DNA from: Lentisphaerota bacterium
Lineage (GTDB): Bacteria; Verrucomicrobiota; Kiritimatiellia; UBA8416; JAFGTH01
Assembly (NCBI GenBank): GCA_016934225.1
Contig: JAFGTH010000145.1
Span: 1-7,599, forward strand
Direction: 5' to 3'
DNA: 7,599 bases
This document shows positions 1 through 6,525 of this stretch, in pieces. The notes under the pieces were generated by a model. The model was given only the letters and a program-made list of their open reading frames with translations. It was not told where the DNA came from and searched no databases. Every line of letters starts with the position of its first letter. The stretch's first letter is position 1. The position numbers and the translations under genes were made by a program.

Positions 1-1285
1 GAAATCTGCGAGTGGTGGCGGTCGCCGCAACCTGTTCCCTGGTACGTTCCACTTCAATGCAGGCGGATTCCACATCCACACGCACAAGGTCTTCCATATT
101 CTTTAACGATTCCGCCATCTGTTCACGTGAAAACAGCGCGCGCTGATGAACAGCTCTGTCCGCCCGGTTGTGAAGAGGAAATTCAACGGTAACGCCGGCT
201 GCAAAACACGAATCCTTGCCATCAAGTTCGCTTAGAGATCCCCCAAACGACTCAGCATACCCTGTGTCTCCCCATTCAATAAAGAGATCCATCCTGGGCA
301 AGAGCCCGTTCCTGGTCTTCACCAATTCCAGGTCGCCGCTCTGAATTCTTAACCGAGCCTGGTTCATGTCGGGGCGGTTTCGAATAGCATGCACAACATG
401 CAAATCAGTATTGCCAATATCCGTTTCCGACACAACCGGTTCGGTCGTGAGACGCAATTCACCCCTGGGTTTACGCAACATGTCCGGAGCGATAAGTCGC
501 AACAGGCGAAGCCGCGTTGTGGAAAGTTCGCTACGGGCATTAATCAGAGCTTCACGACGCAGCGCGATCTCGGCCCGGGCTGCGGCCATTTCCGTTTCCG
601 GCAAACCGCCCACTTTTATGCGTTGTTCAACCGCTTGTAGTTGTTGCTCCGCAAGACTCAACGATTTTTGCAGAATCTCCATTCGGAGATTGGCCAACGC
701 GCACTCCCAATAAGCGCTTTCCACATCAGCAACGAGAGCTTCAATAAATCCTCTCAGTTCATACGCTGAAATATCAGTATCAAGCCGCGCCTGGCGTAAT
801 CCAGCCCTGTTCACGGCCACAGGACGCCCCTGCAACAGAGCCTGCGTGATCGCCAAACCGAACTGCGCGGCAGATTCCTTGTCGCCGTTGGAATCCTGTT
901 CGGTCATCAGAGATACACCCAACCGGGTTCCGGTTGAGAAATGCCGAATAACTTCCACCGATCCACCGATGGTTCTTGTCGTATTTCCGGATAAGCCGTT
1001 AGTCAGTGTGTCGGCCTGTTCGAAGCCAACTTCTCCCGCTATAGCAATATCGAACACCGCTCGCTCCGTATCCTCAAACGTCTTCTGGATCTCCGGAATC
1101 AATATCTGAACACTAAGCGCTCTATTGTTGGTCAGGGCCATCAAGACGGCTTGCTCCATGCTGATCTCCAGAACCGCCTGCCCATCTACTTCAAACGGTT
1201 GAGCTAAAACCACAATCCGGGAGAAACATAACAATACGACTGCCGTCAGACCGCTGATCGTAATATCAGTGCGCCTTCTTCGCAT
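1..1285 (-). CDS. TolC-type outer-membrane efflux channel, C-terminus cut off by window edge
   Basis: This is the outer-membrane exit duct of a tripartite efflux system (outer membrane efflux protein family). The frame is open for 428 residues from the ATG at 1285-1283 down to the window edge. Typical members have about 450-500 residues, so only the C-terminal end is missing. The N-terminus looks like a signal peptide: Arg-rich residues 2-5, a hydrophobic stretch around residues 10-28, and probable cleavage after VLA (26-28). Two family repeats are recognisable. The first begins at ISMEQAVLMALTNNRALSVQ (41-60) and includes DVESAYWECALA (187-198). The second begins near residue 290 and carries the strand motif GVTVEFPLHNRADRAV (364-379). 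Long polar helical stretches (170-265, 380-425) fit the periplasmic coiled-coil barrel. The start overlaps the last 20 bases of the pump gene and has a strong ribosome-binding site. Family assignment is secure; substrate is unknown. Confidence 0.9.
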   Translation of the reverse strand, partial: MRRRRTDITISGLTAVVLLCFSRIVVLAQPFEVDGQAVLEISMEQAVLMALTNNRALSVQILIPEIQKTFEDTERAVFDIAIAGEVGFEQADTLTNGLSGNTTRTIGGSVEVIRHFSTGTRLGVSLMTEQDSNGDKESAAQFGLAITQALLQGRPVAVNRAGLRQARLDTDISAYELRGFIEALVADVESAYWECALANLRMEILQKSLSLAEQQLQAVEQRIKVGGLPETEMAAARAEIALRREALINARSELSTTRLRLLRLIAPDMLRKPRGELRLTTEPVVSETDIGNTDLHVVHAIRNRPDMNQARLRIQSGDLELVKTRNGLLPRMDLFIEWGDTGYAESFGGSLSELDGKDSCFAAGVTVEFPLHNRADRAVHQRALFSREQMAESLKNMEDLVRVDVESACIEVERTREQVAATATTRRF

Positions 1286-4200
1286 GCGACCTCCATCCGG
1301 CTTCAAAAAGCGAATACACCACCGGGACAAATATTAGTGTCAACAATGTCGAACTCATCAGTCCTCCAATAACGGCTCTGGCCAACGGCGCCTGGGCTTC
1401 GCCTCCTTCGCCAAAACCAAGAGCGAGAGGTGTCAAGCCGAGAGAAGTGGTCAACGCAGTCATCAAAATAGGCCTGAGCCTCCGCCGACCAGCCTCTTCA
1501 ATGGCTTCCCTAATGCCCATACCGTCACGACGACGGAGAAGATTGGTGTGATCCACAAGTAGAATGGCGTTGTTGACAACAATACCGCTGAGCATGATGC
1601 ACCCGATATACGATTGAACATTAAAAGTTGTGTTGCTCAACAGGAGCATCAACACCACACCTATCACAGCCATGGGAACAGAGAACATGATCACCAGCGG
1701 ATCTTTCAACGATTCGTACTGGCAAGCCATGACCATATACACAAGGATAAGCGCAAGGATTAGCCCCAACCCCAGTTCCTGAAAGGCTTTTTGCTGTTCT
1801 TCGTAATCGCCGGCGAATCCGATGGAAAAATCGCCGGGTATCGGAACGGATCGTAACCTGTCACGGATGTCGGCAATAATTGAACCCATGTCCCGTCCAT
1901 GCACATTGGCTTCAACACGAACAATACGTTCCTGGTCTTTGCGTTCAATGCTCACAGGCCCGGTTCGCGCCTGCACATTGACGATATTCCTCAATACAAC
2001 CTGATCGCCTTCAGAATTTGTTAAAGTCAGATCCAGAATTTCCCGAAGCGATCGTTTTTCGGCATCTTTCAGTTTTATCAGAATTGCGTATTCGTCACCA
2101 CCTTCGCGATAATAACCGGCACGCGTTCCTCCCAATACTGTTTGCAACATTCCGGCTACCTGGGAAACACTTACTTTCATCGCCTCAGCCTTGGCACGAT
2201 CCACAACAATCAGGCGTTCCGGCTGACCGCTGTCGCGACTCAATCTCACATCGGTAATTCCATCCACGGTCTCGACAATTCCCCGGACACGCTGCGCCAA
2301 GGCATCGGCCGTCTCCAGATCATACCCCCGAACCTCGACTTGAAGACGATCGGCGTCGCCGCTTGCCATACGAAGAACAAACAGACCCTGACCAGCGCGC
2401 GTCCGAATGACTGCGCCGGGAATTGCAACCAGCTTCTTGCGGAGCACGAAAGCGATCTCTTCGCTTGATCGAGTCCGTTCACCGAGTGGTTTGAGGTTGA
2501 TGATCATATCGCCCTTGTGACTTCCTCCCGAACGCCAACTGGATCCACCCAAGTTTACAACGGTATTTTTTGCCTCGGGCACCTCGCGAACGACGATTTT
2601 TTCAATGGGACGAAAGGTTTCGTCCAACAGAGACAGTTTCGTTCCAACTTCCATTTCCACGTTTATTCGCACCTGTCCCTCATCAGCGGCCGGCATGAGC
2701 TCTGTACCAACCAGCGGAATCAGAGCAATACTTGACACAAGAAGTAGTATTGCCGATGCAACCACCCATAAACGATGATTGAGCGCGAAATGAAGAAAAC
2801 TCTTATAACGACTCTCAATCTTTTCCAAAAACCGGCCTGTGATCCGGAAAATTCTGTGCGTGATCGTTTCATTCGCGGTTGCGCTCAAACTGGTCGGATG
2901 CAGAAAACGTGAAGCCAGCATGGGAACCAATGTCAAGGCGATTCCCATTGAACAGAACAAGGCAAAACTGATGACGTAAGCCAGCTGCCTGAACATTACA
3001 CCCGCCATACCGCGCACAAAGATCATCGGCAGAAACACAACCACGGTGGTAAGTGTGCTGGCCACAATGGCCGTAAGCACTTCCTCAGCGCCATGCACCG
3101 CGCCCTCTTCTCCGCTCAGCTTGTGGTCGGTCTCGCGCAGGCGGTAAATGTTTTCCAGAACTGCAATGGAATTATCCACCAACATTCCCACTCCCAACGC
3201 CAGCCCGCCAAGAGTCATGAGATTCAGAGTGAAACCGCCAAAATAGATCATCATAAATGTCGCAATAATGGAAATGGGAATGGCGGTCGCAATAATCGCG
3301 GTGCTGCGCATGTTACGAAGAAACAACAAAAGAACCAGGATAGCAAAAATCCCGCCGTACATCGCGGAACGACCGACATTGGTTATGGACCGCCGAATGT
3401 AATCGGATGTATCCATGATTGGCGTGATTTGAATCTGTGGAATATCCAGATTGATGCGCTTAATCTCCTCCCGCACATTGCGAGCAACTTGCACTGTGTT
3501 CTTCCCGGACTGCTTGTTGACGGACATGCGAATACCCGGTTCTCCGTTAAATCGCACAATACGTGTTATCTTTCGCCATGAATCCTCTATATCGGCAACA
3601 TCCTTCAGGCGCACGGACACTCCTTCGCGGATAGCTACTGTTGTTTCGCGCAAAGAATCCAAATTGGTATATTCGCCTGGCGTACGGACCACCATTTCGT
3701 AGTTTCCCGCCTCGAGGTTCCCTGCCGGCAAATTTACATTGGCCGCTTCAATGTGTTTTATCAGGACATCGAGCGATATCCCAAGCGCCTTGATCTTGTC
3801 AGGATCCAACCGAACATGGATCTCACGTTCCTGACCGCCCCAGACGTCCAACGCGGCAACTCCCGGTACGCGTTCAATCCGATACTTGACCTGATCATCA
3901 ATAATCTTGCGCATCACCACCGGATCCAGACGGCTTGACGCGCCCACCATCATAATGGGGAAACTTGCGAGATCGAATTTGCGCAGAGTGGGCCTGTCAG
4001 CCTCGTCCGGAAGTCGTGGGATCACACGATCAAGCCTGTCACGGATATCGTTTGCTGCAGCATCCAGATCAGTACCCCATGAGAATGTAATCCTGACGTT
4101 GCTGTTCCCTTCCGAGGATACCGAAGTGACTTCTTCCACACCCGGAACCGCGCTCATGGCCTCTTCAACGGGACGGGTGATAAGTTCTTCTATCTCCGCC

Positions 4201-4367
4201 GGGCTCGCGTTTTCGTAGGAGGTGGATACGCTCAAAGTCGGAGACGTAACATCAGGCATCAGGTCCACAGGAATACGGTATAGCGATACCGCGCCCAAGA
4301 TCATGACAATCAGTGTCACCATAATCGTGAAGATCGGCCTATGTACCGAGAATCGGGAAATATTCAT
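1266..4367 (-). CDS. RND-family efflux pump, HAE1/AcrB type
   Basis: This is the inner-membrane proton-driven pump of the tripartite system (AcrB/MexB/CzcA superfamily). At 1033 residues it has the full family length. The layout is standard: TM1 at about 11-30 after the MNISRFSVHRPIF start, a large periplasmic loop (31-335), TM2-6 (336-485), TM7 (533-552), a second periplasmic loop (555-860) and TM8-12 (865-1018). Family hallmarks include IPVDLMPDV (32-40), SPAEIEELITRPVEEAMSAV (55-74), ALGVGMLVDNS (390-400) and SGIVVNNAILLVD (927-939). In TM4 the AcrB Asp-Asp pair is Asp398-Asn399, and in TM10 the AcrB lysine position is Asn932. No methionine-rich metal relay typical of CusA was noticed. The ATG overlaps the adaptor stop as ATGA, which suggests translational coupling; a weak AAGG lies eight bases before it. 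Drug, bile, dye or lipid efflux are all possible and the substrate is not predictable here. Confidence 0.96.
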   Translation of the reverse strand: MNISRFSVHRPIFTIMVTLIVMILGAVSLYRIPVDLMPDVTSPTLSVSTSYENASPAEIEELITRPVEEAMSAVPGVEEVTSVSSEGNSNVRITFSWGTDLDAAANDIRDRLDRVIPRLPDEADRPTLRKFDLASFPIMMVGASSRLDPVVMRKIIDDQVKYRIERVPGVAALDVWGGQEREIHVRLDPDKIKALGISLDVLIKHIEAANVNLPAGNLEAGNYEMVVRTPGEYTNLDSLRETTVAIREGVSVRLKDVADIEDSWRKITRIVRFNGEPGIRMSVNKQSGKNTVQVARNVREEIKRINLDIPQIQITPIMDTSDYIRRSITNVGRSAMYGGIFAILVLLLFLRNMRSTAIIATAIPISIIATFMMIYFGGFTLNLMTLGGLALGVGMLVDNSIAVLENIYRLRETDHKLSGEEGAVHGAEEVLTAIVASTLTTVVVFLPMIFVRGMAGVMFRQLAYVISFALFCSMGIALTLVPMLASRFLHPTSLSATANETITHRIFRITGRFLEKIESRYKSFLHFALNHRLWVVASAILLLVSSIALIPLVGTELMPAADEGQVRINVEMEVGTKLSLLDETFRPIEKIVVREVPEAKNTVVNLGGSSWRSGGSHKGDMIINLKPLGERTRSSEEIAFVLRKKLVAIPGAVIRTRAGQGLFVLRMASGDADRLQVEVRGYDLETADALAQRVRGIVETVDGITDVRLSRDSGQPERLIVVDRAKAEAMKVSVSQVAGMLQTVLGGTRAGYYREGGDEYAILIKLKDAEKRSLREILDLTLTNSEGDQVVLRNIVNVQARTGPVSIERKDQERIVRVEANVHGRDMGSIIADIRDRLRSVPIPGDFSIGFAGDYEEQQKAFQELGLGLILALILVYMVMACQYESLKDPLVIMFSVPMAVIGVVLMLLLSNTTFNVQSYIGCIMLSGIVVNNAILLVDHTNLLRRRDGMGIREAIEEAGRRRLRPILMTALTTSLGLTPLALGFGEGGEAQAPLARAVIGGLMSSTLLTLIFVPVVYSLFEAGWRSHAKKAH
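1289..1294 (-). promoter_or_regulatory. Ribosome-binding site of the channel gene
   Basis: GGAGGT on the minus strand lies three bases before the ATG at 1285. It sits inside the pump coding region and fixes the channel start at that ATG, giving a 20-base gene overlap. Confidence 0.75.
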
Positions 4368-5560
4368 GGTCTGCCTTTTGCTGACTGCCCTGAACCTGTT
4401 GGTTTTGCTGCTGGTAAGATGATGTCGGCACCGTCATTGAGCAGGTGCTGGCCCAATGTTACGACCTGACCTTCCAGAATCGGATCGAGGATTTCTGCCA
4501 TTTCGCCGATTGTAATGCCAACCGTGACAGGCACAAAACGCACCTTGAGCATTTCAACATCAGCCATAAAAACGCCTTTGCGTCCATTCCTTCTCACAAT
4601 TGCACTCTCAGGCACAACGACTGCATCCTCGCGGGTTGCAAATTGAAGCTCAGCGCGCACAAACATGCCGGGAACCAGAAGGTTCTTCGGATTGGCGACT
4701 TCAATCTCAACCCGTGCCTGCCGCGAAGATTCTTTAATGAGAGGCGCCTTGCGCACAACCTTTCCTGGAAAAGTCTTTGATGGGAAAGCGTCGGTAGTAA
4801 TAACGGCTGATTGGCCCACCTGAATATGCGGATAGTCTAATTCTATAACGAAAACGGCGGCAATCACAGCGCTAAGGTCAAGGACCGATACGATGGGATC
4901 ATTGGCTCGAAGCATGGCGCCCTCGTCAACATAGCGTTCACCTATCACGCGCGTTGCGTTGCCGTTCTCCCATACGGCGTGAATGCGTGTGTATGACAGA
5001 CGCACCTCATCCGCCTTCAACGCAGCTTCCCGCTGCTTCACCTGTGCAAGTGCAACCTCGTACTTGGCTCGAGACGCACTGAATCGCGCATCAGCCTGAT
5101 CCATTTCGGACTCTGATGCCACTTGCTGTTTTCGAAGTTCCTTAACCCGTTCAAGTTCCTTGGCGGCAATATCCAACGCGCTCCGGAACTCGGACACATT
5201 GGCCTTTGCCACCTCCAATTCGGCTCGCGCCTGTTCGACTTGCCGACTGTATTCCTGATTGTCTAACAAAGCAATCAGGTCTCCATTTTTAACTTCCTGA
5301 CCAAGGTTGACCAGAAGCCTTTCTAATCGTCCGGCGACCTTGGGCGCCACAAGAAATTGCGAGTTGGGAGATACAGTACCGGTGAATGAACGAATATCAC
5401 GAACGGTTTCCCTGCGTACCGGTTGAACAATCACCGCAACAGCCGTAGATTGCCCTTGTTTTGATTGTCCTCCACCTTGTTCCCGAATGAGTTTGTCCTT
5501 TACTAGCCATACAATGAGCCCGACTATGAGCAAAATTATTACAACAACGGTCTTTTTCAT
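4364..5560 (-). CDS. Periplasmic adaptor (membrane fusion protein) of the RND pump
   Basis: This HlyD/AcrA-type adaptor bridges the inner-membrane pump and the outer-membrane channel. I place the start at the ATG at 5560-5558 (398 residues) because AGGAG lies at 5571-5575. An in-frame TTG at 5581 would add seven residues but would place that AGGAG inside the gene. Residues 1-21 (MKKTVVVIILLIVGLIVWLV) form a single membrane anchor. No lipobox cysteine is present, so it is not a lipoprotein of the AcrA kind. Next come the first lipoyl half (about 71-102, VAPKVAGRLERLLVNLGQEV), a helical hairpin rich in Ala, Glu, Lys and Arg (about 105-185), the second lipoyl half (about 193-230, with GERYVDEGAML), a beta-barrel (230-305) and a membrane-proximal domain (310-385). 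The second lipoyl half carries about five extra residues (WENGNAT region, 197-203). The stop overlaps the pump start as ATGA. Confidence 0.94.
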   Translation of the reverse strand: MKKTVVVIILLIVGLIVWLVKDKLIREQGGGQSKQGQSTAVAVIVQPVRRETVRDIRSFTGTVSPNSQFLVAPKVAGRLERLLVNLGQEVKNGDLIALLDNQEYSRQVEQARAELEVAKANVSEFRSALDIAAKELERVKELRKQQVASESEMDQADARFSASRAKYEVALAQVKQREAALKADEVRLSYTRIHAVWENGNATRVIGERYVDEGAMLRANDPIVSVLDLSAVIAAVFVIELDYPHIQVGQSAVITTDAFPSKTFPGKVVRKAPLIKESSRQARVEIEVANPKNLLVPGMFVRAELQFATREDAVVVPESAIVRRNGRKGVFMADVEMLKVRFVPVTVGITIGEMAEILDPILEGQVVTLGQHLLNDGADIILPAAKPTGSGQSAKGRP

Positions 5561-5565
5561 GACGC

Positions 5566-5661
5566 TTATTCTCCTAACCAACGGGACGCATCCCGAAACT
5601 GTTTTCCAAACCTAAAAACTTTTCTCGAGGTTAGGGCCTCTCCTTTTAAAAAATGTTTCAT
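5566..5661 (-). CDS. Possible 31-residue coupled small ORF between regulator and adaptor
   Basis: An ATG at 5661-5659 overlaps the regulator TGA as ATGA. It opens a 31-codon frame ending in TAA at 5568-5566, five bases before the adaptor ATG. A GAGG at 5671-5674 lies nine bases upstream of this ATG, a reasonable ribosome-binding site. The peptide begins MKHFLKGEALTSRKVF and ends ASRWLGE. It is basic (nine Lys/Arg residues against four Asp/Glu), with no clear membrane segment. I recognise no family. It could be a real small protein, a coupling leader that carries ribosomes from the regulator to the adaptor, or chance. The length is short enough that chance is a serious alternative. Confidence 0.3.
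   Translation of the reverse strand: MKHFLKGEALTSRKVFRFGKQFRDASRWLGE
5571..5575 (-). promoter_or_regulatory. Ribosome-binding site of the adaptor gene
   Basis: AGGAG on the minus strand ends ten bases before the ATG at 5560. It is the reason for preferring that ATG over the in-frame upstream TTG at 5581. Confidence 0.6.
5582..5595 (-). repeat. Small perfect hairpin upstream of the adaptor ribosome-binding site
   Basis: CGGGA-TGCG-TCCCG on the minus strand forms a five-base-pair GC-rich stem with a four-base loop. It begins about seven bases before the AGGAG of the adaptor. It could modulate translation or mRNA processing. No T-run follows, so it is not a terminator. The arms are short enough to occur by chance. 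Confidence 0.35.
5606..5635 (-). repeat. Imperfect inverted repeat between regulator and adaptor
   Basis: On the minus strand CCTAACCT is followed 14 bases later by AGGTTTGG; seven of eight positions pair. No T-run follows, so it is not an intrinsic terminator. It could form an mRNA hairpin in the 97-base gap or be a protein-binding site. It lies inside the possible small ORF. Confidence 0.4.
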
Positions 5662-6323
5662 GATAATGATCCTCGGTGTTGCAATTTTCGGGGCTGTTCA
5701 CTGACAGCTCGAATACCACCCATGACAAAGACAAACAAATGTTCGCTCAATTCGTCAATCTGTTCGCTGGCGGGATCGTTGCTGCCCATTAATCGTCGTA
5801 TGAACGGAGAATTGGGATTTGTATTCAATCTTGTCAAAGAGATTAACTGACTGTGCAAACTGAATGCGCAACGCCGCGCCGTCGGATCGTCGGGATCTAC
5901 GCCGAGGACTGCAGCCACAGTATCGGCAATCCGCCCCATAAGCGGCTGAAGAAATCTTCGTTTCACCTCAAGATGAACTTCCGTCGGATCGCCCATCTCA
6001 CTGTGAATAATAGACCGCAGTTGACCTGCCGGTCCCGTATCAAAGGCATGTCGAACACGTTGAAAAATGGTCTCGCGGAGCCGTTCAACTGGATCCGCAA
6101 CTTCCTGAATCCGGTCAAAATACTCTTGGTGCACAATCCCGCATAAATACTCCCAAACCGCAAGGTATAGATTACTCTTCCCTTGAAAGTGGTAATTGAT
6201 AGCCGCGATATTAGCGCCAGCTTCCGCACAAATCTTTTGAACCGTGGCATCCCTGTATCCGTCCCGCGCAAATACCTTGCCCGCCGCTTCAAGCACCCGC
6301 TGTTTCGTTACATGCTCATTCAC
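5658..6323 (-). CDS. TetR-family transcriptional regulator with CecR-like C-terminal domain
   Basis: This is a one-component repressor-type regulator, probably controlling its own efflux operon. The N-terminal TetR DNA-binding domain spans about residues 5-50 of the form starting at the GTG at 6323. It includes TKQRVLEAAGKVFARDGYRD, and the recognition helix region is AGANIAAINYHFQGKSNLYL (35-54), very close to the same segment in E. coli CecR (YbiH). The C-terminal half, with SIIHSEMGDPTEVHLEVKRRF and a following Pro-Leu, resembles the CecR/DUF1956 ligand and dimer domain. The length (221 residues) is normal. The start is uncertain: GTG at 6323 and TTG at 6335 are both in frame, an in-frame TGA at 6350-6348 bars anything longer, and neither has a strong ribosome-binding site. 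I prefer the GTG because it gives a typical short TetR N-terminus. Ligand is unknown. Confidence 0.93.
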   Translation of the reverse strand: MNEHVTKQRVLEAAGKVFARDGYRDATVQKICAEAGANIAAINYHFQGKSNLYLAVWEYLCGIVHQEYFDRIQEVADPVERLRETIFQRVRHAFDTGPAGQLRSIIHSEMGDPTEVHLEVKRRFLQPLMGRIADTVAAVLGVDPDDPTARRCAFSLHSQLISLTRLNTNPNSPFIRRLMGSNDPASEQIDELSEHLFVFVMGGIRAVSEQPRKLQHRGSLS

Positions 6324-6376
6324 AACACACCACAAATTCCATACTCTTCAAAAGCAAACAGGATTCAAATGAACAA

Positions 6377-6394
6377 TTGAAACATATATTTCAA
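6377..6394. promoter_or_regulatory. Palindromic candidate operator of the efflux operon
   Basis: TTGAAACATATATTTCAA is an 18-bp inverted repeat in which eight of nine pairs match. It lies 54 bases upstream of the regulator GTG, in the expected place for TetR autoregulation. A further TTCAA at 6364-6368 gives a series TTCAA / TTGAA / TTCAA with centres exactly 13 bp apart (6366, 6379, 6392). A possible -10 element (TATATG on the minus strand, 6383-6388) falls inside the palindrome, but I see no convincing -35. The binding protein is inferred from position only. Confidence 0.5.
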
Positions 6395-6413
6395 CTCAAA
6401 ATCAAGATGTTTT

Positions 6414-6443
6414 AACAATAATCCGGCAACCTGGAACAATAAT
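6414..6443. repeat. Nine-bp direct repeat with 21-bp period upstream of the regulator
   Basis: AACAATAAT occurs at 6414-6422 and again at 6435-6443. The offset of 21 bp is two helical turns, so both copies would face the same side of the DNA. They lie upstream of the palindrome relative to the regulator and could be an activator or second regulator site. The sequence is AT-rich, so chance is possible. The rest of the 6395-6525 stretch shows no gene and no strong terminator. Confidence 0.35.
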
Positions 6444-6525
6444 GATGCTTTCTTAAAGAGTTCTCAGGAATTGATAGGAGCGAAATGCTTTTAGGTTCGA
6501 AACAAATCCTTTTGGATATATCCTG

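Noticed and set aside
366..713. Plus-strand open frames opposite the channel gene
   Set aside because: The minus strand here encodes a clear outer-membrane efflux protein. The plus-strand product is Ser/Arg-rich with no family features, typical of a shadow frame.
1220..1285. Channel protein as a lipoprotein (Cys at residue 20 in the signal region)
   Set aside because: The residues before the cysteine (VVLL) do not fit a lipobox, which needs a small residue just before Cys. An ordinary signal peptide ending VLA fits better.
3093..3581. Open frame of 162 codons on the plus strand
   Set aside because: It lies wholly inside the pump gene on the opposite strand and reads as low-complexity, antisense-type protein with no recognisable motif.
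1266..4367. Heavy-metal (CzcA/CusA) specificity of the pump
   Set aside because: No methionine-rich relay, metal-binding partner protein or metal-responsive regulator is visible, and the TM4 segment (LVDNS) is of the HAE1 kind rather than the metal-pump kind.
6506..6523. Short self-complementary sequences (GGATATATCC; ATCC-AAAA-GGAT) just after rnhC as a terminator
   Set aside because: Stems are only four to five base pairs and AT-rich, and the following T-rich stretch is interrupted. Too weak to call a terminator.
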